This document shows, piece after piece, positions 1-10,139 of a stretch of 64,000 nucleotides of DNA. The notes under the pieces are model-generated. The model was not told the origin of the DNA, searched no databases, and saw only the letters and a program-made list of their open reading frames with translations. Each line of letters begins with the position of its first letter. Position 1 is the stretch's first letter. Location of the stretch: NCBI GenBank assembly GCA_905147135.1, contig LR990044.1, forward strand, positions 10,420,122-10,484,121, read 5' to 3'. Both the position numbers and the translations under genes were made by a program. This stretch comes from Blastobasis lacticolella. Lineage: Eukaryota; Arthropoda; Insecta; Lepidoptera; Blastobasidae.

Positions 1-282
1 TTTGTTATAACTTCGTATAATGTGTTATTTATTAAAAGGGGTATTGAATTACTGAAAGAATTTCTGTGATTTAAATTAGATGTGCCATATAATATTTATG
101 GTCCGAAATATTCGTAGTTAGATGAATTTCGTATTGCTTAAACAAGAATAATTCCATAAAAAAGTACAGAGAAAAACCCTATTTAACCTAACCTTATTTA
201 TTTTTGATTAACGTCGTAAATCGATATAATCTAATATATATCCATACCTTCTAGAAATCCAATTTTCATTCGTTCTTCGTCG

Positions 283-555
283 TTACGTTCGTTCGTGACT
301 TTCGGTACTAGAAAGTAGGTAGGTAATCCCTCCGCGAAAGCTGTCTAAATGAGCGTGAAGCGTGACTAACTCCTGCATTCTGTCCCTCCAATTTCCGACA
401 TCTTGATTGTTCTTCCGAATGAATGCGCCAAAATAACAATTCATTACGTCTACTGCAATCGTGAGGGATGCAATTTGCGACCCTTGTTGGTCAATAAAAC
501 GAGCCAACACGGAGAATAGGAACGGGTAGTCAGGGGAAATAGTCAAAATAATGGC
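283..555 (-). CDS. Candidate 3'-terminal coding exon, unknown protein
   Basis: A 90-codon minus-strand frame runs from about 555 down to a stop at 283. Immediately upstream on that strand is a pyrimidine-leaning stretch ending in TCTAG, a plausible splice acceptor that would start the exon in phase 0 (Ala-Ile-Ile-Leu-Thr). The peptide has ordinary globular composition, including MNCYFGAFIRKN, VGNWRDRMQELV and a His-rich LHAHLDSF segment. It has no low complexity and no domain I recognise. An AATAAA on the minus strand (plus 194-199) lies about 85 bases past the stop, as expected for a terminal exon. The frame is not part of any repeat found elsewhere in the window. It could instead be a decayed mobile-element frame, because the same register stays open upstream of the in-frame TAG. 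Confidence 0.3.
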   Translation of the reverse strand, partial: AIILTISPDYPFLFSVLARFIDQQGSQIASLTIAVDVMNCYFGAFIRKNNQDVGNWRDRMQELVTLHAHLDSFRGGITYLLSSTESHERT

Positions 556-775
556 CTAGAACGGATAATTAAAGTCGGAAATACCGAGGACATACAAATG
601 AGACGCTTTTGTTTCTTTGATAAATGGATGATTTTTGTGACTTTTTATATAAAGCGCTACAAATAAATTGTTAACAGTATGATGTAGCAGTCCAATACGG
701 GCCCAAACGAATTGGAACGCCTTTCTGAGCACCAAGGGTGCACCAAGTCTATTTTTAATTGTTATTTAAAAGTAG
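556..775 (-). other. Open frame in register with 283-555, split from it by one TAG
   Basis: On the minus strand a frame of about 70 codons runs from 775 to a TAG at 556-558. It is in the same register as the frame at 283-555, so the two read as one stretch of about 160 codons broken by a single stop. It contains LVLRKAFQFVWARIGLLHHT and later KETKASHLYVLGISDF. If the TAG is part of a splice acceptor, this stretch is intron and its openness is chance. If not, it is a broken coding sequence. I do not recognise the family. Confidence 0.2.
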
Positions 776-1143
776 ATATATTTTAAAACCATCGTGATTA
801 ATAATAAATTATATTGCTAAATAAATTTATAAATATTTCTGAACGAAATGTATGAGATTCTTCGAGAACATTCAGTACTAATAACTAAAACTTACTTATG
901 CTAAATATGAAATTTATCCACAATATTTAATAATAATTTTGCTCAATAATTTCATAGTTAATTGGAATAATTATATAACGTCTCACCATTTATTGAAATA
1001 TGTAACGGTTTTCGATTTCCGTTTAAACGTTGGGTATAACGTAAACGTCGAGACACTGGGAGGGACCTTTTGCTCCAGGCCAGACAGTTTCTATTGCTCA
1101 TTTTAAGGGGTTTCGGATGTTCCGGGTTTACAGGGATACAGTC

Positions 1144-1175
1144 AGTGCAGTGTGCCGTGACTTAAAAGTGAGTTC
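1144..1175 (+). promoter_or_regulatory. Initiator plus DPE core promoter candidate
   Basis: An arthropod-type initiator (GTCAGTG) puts a potential +1 A at 1144. AGTTC at 1171-1175 falls exactly at +28 to +32 and matches the downstream promoter element consensus RGWYV. No TATA box sits about 30 bases upstream, as is usual for DPE promoters. The spacing is the main support. Confidence 0.4.
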
Positions 1176-1286
1176 GAGTTTCAGTAGTAGCAAACAACTT
1201 TTGCGAAAGCGGGTAGATCGACTTCGGCCGCTTTATCGCTAACCAACATCGTCCGGCGCTCGCAGCTCTCCAGTTGTCCCGTGACC

Positions 1287-1343
1287 ATGATGCATGCAAC
1301 TGTGTCCAAATATCGGACTAGTCGTCAACAAAGGTACGCGGTA
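1287..1343 (+). CDS. Candidate first coding exon, unknown protein
   Basis: Downstream of the initiator/DPE pair, a GC-richer leader of about 140 bases leads to ATGATG at 1287 in good start context (GTGACC before it). The frame reads MMHATVSKYRTSRQQR and meets two possible donors: CAAAG|GTACGC after 1333 (phase 2) and ACGCG|GTAGGA after 1343 (phase 0). Only the second keeps the frame open into the exon at 4336. With the first donor the join reaches a stop after a few codons. The peptide is basic and has no domain I recognise. The call rests on promoter spacing, start context and donor sites; no homology was tested. Confidence 0.3.
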
Positions 1344-2482
1344 GGAAACCCGTAACATACCCTTAAAATGTGTAATAATAACCGCCATAGTTTAAAAGAT
1401 TAGTTTCTACTGCTGATTTGTAATTGATTTATTTGTGTAAATTTTCAGGTAATATTGCCGTTGTCCTTCATTTAAAGATAAATTAGCAAGTATTTTGCCA
1501 TGTTTTATTATATTTAGAATATTTGTCATATTTTCCATGCAACTTTGTTTGCTATGATTGTTTATCCCATAATATAAATAACTTATCTAATTTGGTTTTA
1601 TCTGTATATTTAAATATACTTCTCCTTGCCTGAATAAACAGCATTTTAAACCTATTCAACTTCCAATCCTTAGTTTTCGATAAAATATTAGGCAACCCTA
1701 ATTAGTATCTTCTAAATTCTTCTTAAACATCGATTTCTTGTTCTAAACACTTCATTTTCAAACAAATTCATACATTCGATCTGTACACTTTATACACACT
1801 TTTCTAACAAGTACATTGCCAGTCTTTGACAAAGATGTAGGCTCGTTTCTTGAAGAGACAGCACTTGAAGATACACCACTGGAGCACTGGATCTGAGTGT
1901 TAGGCAGTTTGAATGTCAAAATGCTTGTGAAAGAAGTGTTTGCTGATATGACGAATGATAGGGTTAATGTAATAGTAGTACTCTTCTACTCATAAACGCC
2001 AAACGGCAAGCCAAAGCACACACAGTCCAACCGCCACATACACAGGCTCTGTTCGTCGAAATGGCTCACAATCTGTGAAATGGCTAAATGAACATCGCCA
2101 ACAATCCTATTGGATGCGGTTTAGTCATTATCCCGCTAATATTTGCCACTGCCACCGCACCATGTGTGACTGTGTCAATCCCATAATGCGACCAATATTC
2201 ATGATGTAATAATTCTGTGATGTATTAATTCAGTGTATACCGAAATTGGTTCCCCAAATGAGATCGCAATGTTTTGTATGTTTGATTGAAATTGTATTGA
2301 TACCTACTTCTTGGGTGATCATGTGTGTTCTGATAACTTTAATGGTATGGTTGTAGAAAATCAGTGATTTTGATATTTTTTTTCTGGTTTCGGACGCGTT
2401 TTGAAGATAATGTTATCTTAATTTTCATTCTGATTCTATAATGTGTACACCTAACACTGTAACACCTATGTATTTCCCTTTG
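1344..2482. other. No feature recognised
   Basis: AT-rich sequence with short chance frames only. If the first-exon call is right this is intron. Confidence 0.4.
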
Positions 2483-2612
2483 GACTATGTCATCGGATCG
2501 TTCCAAAGGCATATTAGAGGTCACTTCAGAGGCGGGTAACGTATTGGCAACTCCCCTGGTGTTATTGATGTCCATAGGCGGCGGTGACCATTTTCCATCA
2601 GGTGTTTTCAAA
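2483..2612 (+). pseudogene. LINE 3'-end fragment (jockey-like RT C-terminus)
   Basis: Translation gives the tail motif GNSPGVIDVHRRR with FQRHIRGHFRGG before it. This matches the C-terminus of the better preserved LINE at 36919-38203 on the opposite strand, including the following non-coding bases ending in CATCAGGTG. Only the last 40 or so codons survive and there is an in-frame stop. Confidence 0.7.
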
Positions 2613-2914
2613 AAGGGTTAAAACGTGTTATGCGATTTAATAATATTGTGAAACTGATATTATGTATAAACAAAAGACTCACACACTATACATTGACCGT
2701 TATATGTATCCGGAAAGACACAGACACAGTTTTGTGAAACTGTTGTACCTAAACAAAGTTCAGTGCTAATAAAATAAAAAAAAGAACAAAAGGACTAGTA
2801 TGCTCTTGTACATGTGAAATTACAGTGTCCTTTTTTAACGGAGAAGGCTTTGCATTTCTTACATATTTTTGAAAATAAATTCCCTATCATCTAGGTATAG
2901 ATAGTAATATCATT

Positions 2915-3110
2915 ATCATATCCGTCGAAAGACGCTCACTGCTGGGCATAGGCCTCTCCCAGAGATCTCCACAAAGACCGGTTTTGTGCCTTCCGAATCC
3001 AGCTGGTTCCTCCGATCTTTACCAGGTCGCCGGTCCACCTTGTAGGAGGCCAACCCACGCTGCGTCTCCCGGTATGTGGTCGCCATTCGAACTTACTGCC
3101 CCACTAATAT
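2915..3110 (-). pseudogene. LINE fragment, RTE-type RT C-terminus
   Basis: The minus strand translates to a C-terminal RT tail with GWPPTRWTGDLVKIGG, RKAQNRSLWRSLGEAY and AQQ. This is the RTRWTDDL...WRSLGEAYVQQW signature at the end of insect endonuclease-RT proteins. A stop follows AQQ where an intact element reads W. Both ends are lost. Confidence 0.7.
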
Positions 3111-3317
3111 ACTAATGATATTATAAAGAGAAAATATTTTCGAAAGATTTTTTCGATTTGTTTGTTTGTAATATTTGATTAATTGAAAAAACGATGTCAG
3201 CCAGTAACATGATATTTTATCTTTAAAAATATAGAGATTCCTAGGAAAATTGCAATATAACCGAAGGTATCAAAATGTTGCATGTTCGCACATGATTTCA
3301 GAAAGGCGGCTATTTAA

Positions 3318-3532
3318 TATCACAGTCCACTGCAGGACTTAGAGCCTCTCCCACGATAGGGTAGATTATTGATCGCAGTGTTGTAAATATTACAATAGAA
3401 AACGCTGCTGCCAATTTTCCAGTCTACGGAGACTAGATCTTTTGCGTCGAAAATATTAGTCGCCTCGTACGACACCCACGGGTGTAAAGGGTTGTTGCTA
3501 TTCTACTCTACCGGACACCACACGGCAATCTA
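3318..3532 (-). repeat. LINE 3'-UTR repeat (family Z), copy 1
   Basis: One of at least six copies of a roughly 260-bp repeat. In its apparent sense orientation it begins GCCGTGTGGTGTCCGGCAGAG and ends with CTGCAGTGGACTGTTATGGGC plus a (TGATGA)n tail. The opening resembles the 3' UTR of lepidopteran CR1/Zenon-type LINEs, and the simple-sequence tail fits non-LTR retrotransposition. This copy has an internal deletion around 3360. Confidence 0.6.
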
Positions 3533-3589
3533 TTTACCTAATTATTTTTTTGTTTTGTTTGTAACTCAGTAAAAGGTATATATTATAGT

Positions 3590-3690
3590 AGGTTAGAGGT
3601 TAAGTAGGGGTATGGTAGGGTAGGGTTAGGGCAGAGGTAAGGTAAGGGTAGGGTACGGTATGGGTAAGTCGTGGTAGGGTAGGTGTAGAG
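3590..3690 (+). repeat. G-rich degenerate GGTAGGGTA array with G-quadruplex motif
   Basis: About 100 bases of irregular GGTA/GGGTA/GGTTAGG units. Bases 3607-3631 carry four runs of three or more G with loops of 7, 2 and 3 nt, satisfying the G3N1-7 pattern. The units resemble but do not match the insect telomere repeat TTAGG. Confidence 0.6.
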
Positions 3691-4335
3691 TTCATAAAAT
3701 TAAAACAACGCGAATGAAGCCTCGCCGAGCATACCAGTATCAAAATAAAATGGTATCTTATTAGTTTAAATTTATTGATTTATTTAAACATTGATGGTGC
3801 ACAACTTTTGTATAATAGGCAAATTATTTGTAAATATCAAATACATTTTACTGTAAGTGCGAGTTACTTCGGTACGAAAATACACTCCAGAACACAAACA
3901 CACATTGGGGGGATTCTCGCATCATTTGCGCAGACACTCACGAGGAAAAGTTTTATGACAGCACTCCGACAGTAATTGTCGATATCTACACAATGCCCCA
4001 TCCCGGGCCGACGTGAATTCGAACTGATCAAACTTTTTAGCGATGAAAAAGTTATCATTTCACTTTTTGTAACTTCCCGAATAGGGGTTGAAAGAGATTT
4101 TCCGGGAGGGACCGTCGACGGAGGGTCGCTCCCGGACATTGAGATATAAGAAAACTTCGATTTTAAGTTAATTACGAATGACAAATGAAGCTGTCAATCG
4201 TTTCGGCGTTCAGTTGTTCCATTTTTATGAAAAAAATGTATTCCAAATCAGTAGAAAACTCAAAAAGAAAACTTGTAAAGAGTTTTTAAAAGTAAATTGA
4301 ACGAGTTCTTGAGATCTAGTAAACTTCCTTTTTAG
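3691..4335. other. No recognised gene
   Basis: It contains a minus-strand open frame (3864-4184) with no recognised domain. The last 15 bases form the pyrimidine-rich acceptor of the exon at 4336. Confidence 0.4.
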
Positions 4336-4439
4336 GCCGTTCCTAACATGTCCTCTCTAAAGACCTCATTAGAAAGCTCAAAGAAGCTCAATCTGCGATC
4401 GAAAGAGCTAGGTACCGACGCTGAAGATATCCGTAGCAG
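4336..4439 (+). CDS. Candidate internal coding exon, unknown protein
   Basis: A strong acceptor (ACTTCCTTTTTAG) precedes 4336 and a strong donor (AGCAG|GTAAAG) follows 4439. The 104 nt between them are open in one frame throughout. They read AVPNMSSLKTSLESSKKLNL and then RSKELGTDAEDIRS, with two bases left over (phase 2 exit). The peptide is hydrophilic, Ser/Lys/Leu-rich and probably helical. An internal ATG at 4348 could be an alternative start. Entry phase 0 is compatible with the donor after 1343. The segment is not repeated elsewhere in the window. I do not recognise the protein. RNA evidence would be needed to exclude a chance pairing of splice signals. Confidence 0.45.
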
Positions 4440-7400
4440 GTAAAGTCGCAAATCTGAAGTGAAGTGGTAAAAAGGCATATAACTCGCAGAGCCGTTGACC
4501 ATTCACGAAAACGACAGACCTTATAAGAGTTTTTCGATGCCTATTGATGCTAGAGACACAAATTATATTGCTTCATGTTGCAGCTGGTATGGTTAAGATG
4601 ATGAATGAACTTATGTATCTTCTAAAACTTAAAATACAAAGCTATTTAAGTATAATTGTTGCCTTAAGATACCACCTCACAATAGGTATAAATGTGATAG
4701 ATATAGGTAGATTATCCAAAACTTTTAGTCTGGGTTTGTTTGTGTATAACCTACATTCAGGCTCAGTTTTAACAAGGAAGCAATTAAATTTAGATAGGAG
4801 CAGCAACAGAAGTTTGAAACTATTTCCATTGCTTCATTTGTCGTACCTTCGAAAATATAAGTAAGATCATTCGTTGACTAAACATAATTATTCGTTGACT
4901 AAATAATAAAGAATATTATGCATATTAATTAATTAAAAATGAAAATTAACGTATGAACCTTGAGAGCTAAACCGATAGCTTATAAAGCGGTTTTAGAGGA
5001 TGTTTCACTGACAGGATTCCCTGTCTCGTAAATACATAATTCAGTTCAAGGAAGGTTTTATGCCACGCGCGGTAACGCACAATTTGCCTAATTTATGTGT
5101 CATAGGTACTTACTTCAATCATTATCACGCTACGTTACCTAACTACTTACAAGGTGTATCAGATGTTTATCTCCTTAAATAATATCAATAAAATACCTAA
5201 CAAAACATCGGATATAACTGATAGTTTTTAAGTAGGTAACTGAGTTTAGTTGCATCCAAAGTGTTCCGTAAAAAGTAAATGCATTCAACATCGGATTTAC
5301 ACATAGGTACTATTTATTTTATACGTATCCTCGTTAAGTACTAATTGTAGCTGCAAAATACGTAGGTATGTCTCAGTGGTGGATACCATATATTTGGCGG
5401 TTATTTGGGGAGGCATCTGTATACTATAGACTAGGTACCAAGGTTTGTTAGCAACGGGCCAAACCGTTGCCGGCTCGACGATGCCGTGGCGCAAATCATT
5501 TTTTTATGTTGACATTCATAAGTGTTTTTTGTAAAATCTAACTTGAATAAACTATAGACTATTGACTATTAACTACCCATTACTATATATTGTTATGAAA
5601 AAAAAGTTTCATTCCATAAGTACATTTCCTATTGCGTCTTTACGACAACGAATCGCGTCGCACTCAATCACGGGAACGTGCCCGATGAGAAACACTTGGC
5701 AAGATACAACGGGCCTTTTTGATGATTTATGCCTACTTTATTGATAAACTTCCGTCGAGGAAGGGTTCCTTAGCTTTTCCTTGTTCGGAAGGGAACGGTT
5801 CGGTAGCAAAAGTTCCGCGGTTCCGAGGTGGAGCTCATTTTCATGTTATGGTTAATTATACTTGTTTATGTGGGAAGTTCAGCAGTTGCGGCGAGGCTAG
5901 TGTGCGTACAACCGGTGTTGGTACGGTGTTCGCTAATAATGCTATGATGTAGTAATATAAATATTTGGCACACTTTGTTGATTGTTTACGGCTCTTTAGT
6001 GAACTGAATAACATCATAATGGGTGCGAGGGATTGGAGCAACCCAATGTAGGTTTAAAATGCACTCAAATAAAACTCTTATGTAAAGATACCTATTTACT
6101 GGAAATAACTTATTACAAAATAGAACTTGGATTGTTAGAATGAGCCTTCAGCCTCCTCAAAAACACAAATTTCCATAATGTTGAGAATTCACAGGTTTCG
6201 CTAACAAAGATATTTCATAAAAAAGATTAGAAATGAAAAATCAGTTCAAGACAAAGCCTATAAAACACTGCCTGGGAATCAGCGAGGATAAAGACGGGAC
6301 CATATTCAAATATACCTAAGTATAATTCTTAGTAGGTAGCTACCTATAATTTTGAGCAACGTATACTAAGGGCGTCTTCCACCCAGTATTTATATTGATA
6401 TTTAAACTAAAAACTTCGTACAAAAAAACGTTAAACCTCATTCTTAAACGTCTATAAGAATTTGATGCAAGCCGATCTTAAACTTCAGTTTTTACTTGAA
6501 TGTAGCGGCTATAAACAGCTTTTGGGCACACGATTACATTTATAAATTCATTCCAATGCGTACGATTCTTACATAATGTAATGTATACCCTATATCTACA
6601 TACCTACGTATAGTTGCCAACATTACCTAAGAGGGGTATTTTCAGGATTAGGTTTTAAAATCTTTAGTATTTTAGCCTGGAAACCTTATTAGGGGCTTAG
6701 ACAAGCGGCTCGGAGTACAGTAAATAGACAGCAAGGACGCATTAGCAGTCAATCCAGCAGAACGGCACACTCTTTCAAATGAGATGGCAAGTAATTTCAC
6801 GAAAACCCAGTTCTAAAATAAATTATTCATTGGCGACGAAACGCCCAAAGCCTCGTATTCATTTCATTTCTGAATCTCAATTCCACTTTTTCTCCTCCGC
6901 CCTTTTTTCTTTATCAAACGTAGAGGTAGGTTTAGTACCTTTAATACATTTTAAATAAGAACCTCGGATTAGGCTGTAAAATACATAGAGCGAGGGAGTT
7001 ATGCCCCATGTCGGCAGTTAATTCGCCATTCTATTTGGACTGGGTGGTGAATGTTTTAATAATTGCGGCCTGTCTTTCTTATATACCTACTGAGGAGCTG
7101 GCGAACAAAACGGCATAGTTGCCTACATGAAACTAAATTTTACAGGAGCAGTGAAAATCTGAAATGGTTTTTATCAAAACCGGTATAATTACATGCCAAG
7201 CAATTACGCCGTTATGATCGAAACCACGAACTTTAGATGCAATTTTAACACAGTTTTAATCCGTTTTGATTGGAAGAAAGTTGAGGTTCGTATTCAGCGG
7301 ATCTAAAACATCTAGATTGAAAAGAAAACTATTTTGATCAGAAGCGTCAGTATACCCACCATTTTGTTTGCCTGCTCCTCTAATCATATGTTGCTGATAA

Positions 7401-7443
7401 ACACATACCGTACAAACATTTTGTTTGAAAAATTAAAGCAATT
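4440..7443. other. 3 kb without a recognised gene
   Basis: AT-rich DNA. Reading frames of 60-106 codons (for example 4544-4864 and 5719-5952) lack recognisable domains or paired splice signals. No copy of a window-wide repeat family was found here. Confidence 0.4.
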
Positions 7444-7812
7444 ATTATTATTCATCTTGGCGTTAATGTCCCGGTTGTGCTCTCGCGCACAAGGGCCCGG
7501 GGTCCGCCTTGACCATGATCCAGGATTTGGCAGGTCAGGTAATTACAGTGGAGCGACTGCCATCAGACCTCCATGACCCTGCCACCAGGGGAACCAGACC
7601 AGATTAGATCATGGTTACACATCCAGTTGCCTGAATGTGCAGGTTTTATCACGATGTTATCCCTCAACGTAAGAGCATCGGATAGTATTTTAATCTACAT
7701 AACTCAGAAAACAGTCATCATGGCCGGAGCGGGATTCGAACCTGGGACCTCTGGCTTACGAGTCGGATACTCTGACCGCTCGGCCACCGACGCTCTTAAA
7801 AATAGAATATAT
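7444..7812 (-). repeat. tRNA-derived SINE (family S), copy 1, with 13-bp target duplication
   Basis: On the minus strand a tRNA-like head carries an A box (GTGGCCGAGCGGT) and a B box (GGTTCGAATCC), followed by a conserved body ending GGACATTAACGCCAAGATG. The same 13 bases (AAATTAAAGCAAT) stand at 7431-7443 and 7813-7825, marking target-site duplication. About 15 bases separate the usual head from the right duplicate. This is the best-bounded of seven copies. Confidence 0.85.
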
Positions 7813-7825
7813 AAATTAAAGCAAT

Positions 7826-8407
7826 ATTTCTTTTTATTGCCTAAGAGGACACACAGTCAAACGGTCCACCACAAGGAAAGCGGTCGCTGTCGTCCAGGGT
7901 ATATCTGCAACAGAAGGGGAGAGGGTGCGGTGTCGGCCTTTGAGGTACCTTTAGACATGCCGTTCGAAATTCAGGATCATTCCACATCCTGCACGTGCGC
8001 AGAAAAAGCGTTGTGATGCACATTAGGAGTTATTCGTAGTTGATTCTTAGTATGTAGTAATTAAGGTAATTACTCACTATGGTTGTAAATGATTCAAATA
8101 TTTTTACTCATAATATCTTATCATAGGTACTTTTAAATTTAACCAAAATACAATGTAATTTAAGACTTAAGTTTCATGAATAAATTATTATATTTTATTA
8201 ACTCGTACTGCTCTTACAGGCATAATAAAATGTTCTCACAATATAACTACAGGTCTACATCTTAAAAGGTACATGGTCATCTTCTTTCTGACTTTAAATT
8301 CTTAAGTATAATATTCCCCCTCACGCAGCTCTCCGTGCACACTTACGAGTTTGCGCTGTTTCAGTCTCATCTTTGATACATGATAATTAGCGATGGAAAC
8401 TAAACCG
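7826..8407. other. No feature recognised
   Basis: Short overlapping chance frames on both strands around 7841-8023; otherwise AT-rich. Confidence 0.4.
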
Positions 8408-8676
8408 GTCATCATCATCACAGCCCATAACAGTCCACTGCAGAACAAAGGCCCTCTCCCAGGAGAGGGGATAGTATTGCCATAATATCCACGCTTGGCA
8501 GGCAAGTTGGAGATCGCAGTGATGCAAGTATATAAAAAATTAAAAACGCTGCTGCGATTTGTCCAGCCTACGGAGACTCTAGATCTTTTGCATTAAAAAC
8601 GTTAGTCGCTTTTACGACAGCCACGAGTGTAATGGGATTGATGGCACTCTACTCTGTCGGTCACCACACGGCCAAC
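8408..8676 (-). repeat. LINE 3'-UTR repeat (family Z), copy 2
   Basis: Near full-length copy starting with the ATCATCATCA tail complement at 8408 and ending CACCACACGGCC at about 8672. Same layout as copies 16112-16376 and 51399-51665. Confidence 0.65.
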
Positions 8677-9186
8677 TTGGCGTAAATAGTTTGCCATAAT
8701 TCGCTTGCCATTATCAGGGTCAGGCGTTTCAAACTTTACCAATATATAATAAAATATCTTTATCCCCAAGTACCACCGATTGGTCTCCAATATAGACGTT
8801 ATGCAGAAACTAAAGTCGTAACAATATCAAAATATTAAGGTCCTTAACGAGGGATAAGATAACGCTATGAGAAATGTAAATTGCTGTTTAGAATCGCTTT
8901 TAAGTTGCCTTAGGCAGTGAAATGTTGGATGGGTTGCCCGTGTGGGGATCGCATGCGATATTCATAAACAACTAGGCGTAGATAAGGGGGCTCATAATTG
9001 AAAATTAAAAAATTATGCCCATTGCTGTAATAACAGCTGGCAGATGTTGAATAAATTGATTCATAAAAGTTTGAGTGCATGCATCATTTTTAACGTAAAT
9101 ATTTAAAATATGCATTGCATTCAAAAGCAGAATTGAGGGCTTTATTTTGAACCAACATTGCGTTTAATTTAGCGCGTCTAATTACA
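8677..9186. other. No feature recognised
   Basis: AT-rich DNA between a family Z repeat and a SINE. Confidence 0.4.
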
Positions 9187-9516
9187 AGCGTCGGTGGCCG
9201 AGTGGTTAAGGTATCCGACACTTAAGTGAGAGGTACTGGGTTCGAATCCCACTGCGGCCATGTAGAAATGACTCTTTTCTGAGTTACGTACATTAGTTGT
9301 ATGCTAACCGATGCTCTAACGTTGACGGAAAACATCGTGATGAAACCTGCACATTTAGGCGACTGAATGAGTAACCATGGTCCAATCTGGTCAGGTTCCG
9401 GTTAGATGGCAGTTGCTCCACCGTAATTACCTGATCAGCCAAATCCTCGATCATGGTCAAGACGGACCCTGGGCTCTCAAACGCAACAGCACAACTAGGA
9501 CATTAACGCCAAGATG
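9187..9516 (+). repeat. tRNA-derived SINE (family S), copy 2
   Basis: Head GCGTCGGTGGCCGAGTGGTT with B box GGTTCGAATCC, then the family body (CTCTTTTCTGAGTTA, CATCGTGATGAAACCTGCAC, GGATCATGGTCAA-like segment) to CATTAACGCCAAGATG. It is not a working tRNA gene: the anticodon arm does not fold properly and a 250-bp body follows. Confidence 0.85.
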
Positions 9517-9668
9517 TCAAATAACCTTTACAAATAGCATAAATACAGCGTGACATATGACGTGAAATATTGTTAGATACACAATACGCTCAAAACTATC
9601 ACCCCCCTCGTTCCCTGCGAAATACGTTTGCCATCGGGAATTGGGTCTGTGATTTTATTAAGCCGCAA

Positions 9669-10125
9669 TATATTGTGAGTGGCGTATTGGTGGGGTTTAA
9701 TTAACTGCCCTTCCGACCGCCGGTTATAACTCAGCGGGCACAGCTAGTGACGTTATGCGAATGGATCCGCGGTAAACTATGGAATGCACCATGTGAGCTT
9801 AATACCTTGGACCCTATTTTTGCGCTATTTCAGCCGCGTTTCGAACGACTTCAAATTTTTATTTTCGGCATGAAAAATTGAATGTTTTGATGCAAAATGC
9901 TGATTTTCCCTATTTTTGATCCGTACTTTGCCAATGTGATTTGAAAAATATTAAATTTTTCACGTCGAAAATCTAAATTGAAAATCGTTCGAACTGAGGC
10001 GAGCGATTCAAAAATACAGCTCCAGATACATTGTGAGTGGCGTATTGGTGGGGTTTAATTAACTGCCCCTCCGACCGCCGGTTATAACTCAATGGGCACA
10101 GCTAGTTACGTTATGCGAATGGATC
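9669..10125 (+). repeat. Pair of ~98-bp direct repeats flanking a MITE
   Basis: Bases 9669-9767 and 10026-10125 are near-identical (both contain GTGAGTGGCGTATTGGTGG and GCACAGCTAGT), with only a few substitutions. They are 357 bases apart and separated by the inverted-repeat element at 9808-10024. Confidence 0.8.
9808..10024. mobile_element. Non-autonomous DNA element (MITE) with TGGACCCTATTTTTG ends
   Basis: The left end (TGGACCCTATTTTTGCGC, then CGTTTCGAACGAC) and the reverse complement of the right end (TGGAGCTGTATTTTTGAATC, then CAGTTCGAACGAT) align over about 55 bases. The interior is AT-rich and non-coding. A related element is at 11959-12117 and an isolated end near 28785. Confidence 0.65.
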
Positions 10126-10139
10126 ACAAGCGGTCATCT

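Noticed and set aside
9187..9262. tRNA gene (Ser/Leu-like) with A and B boxes
   Set aside because: The same head occurs in seven copies followed by a shared non-tRNA body, and the anticodon arm is abnormal: a SINE.
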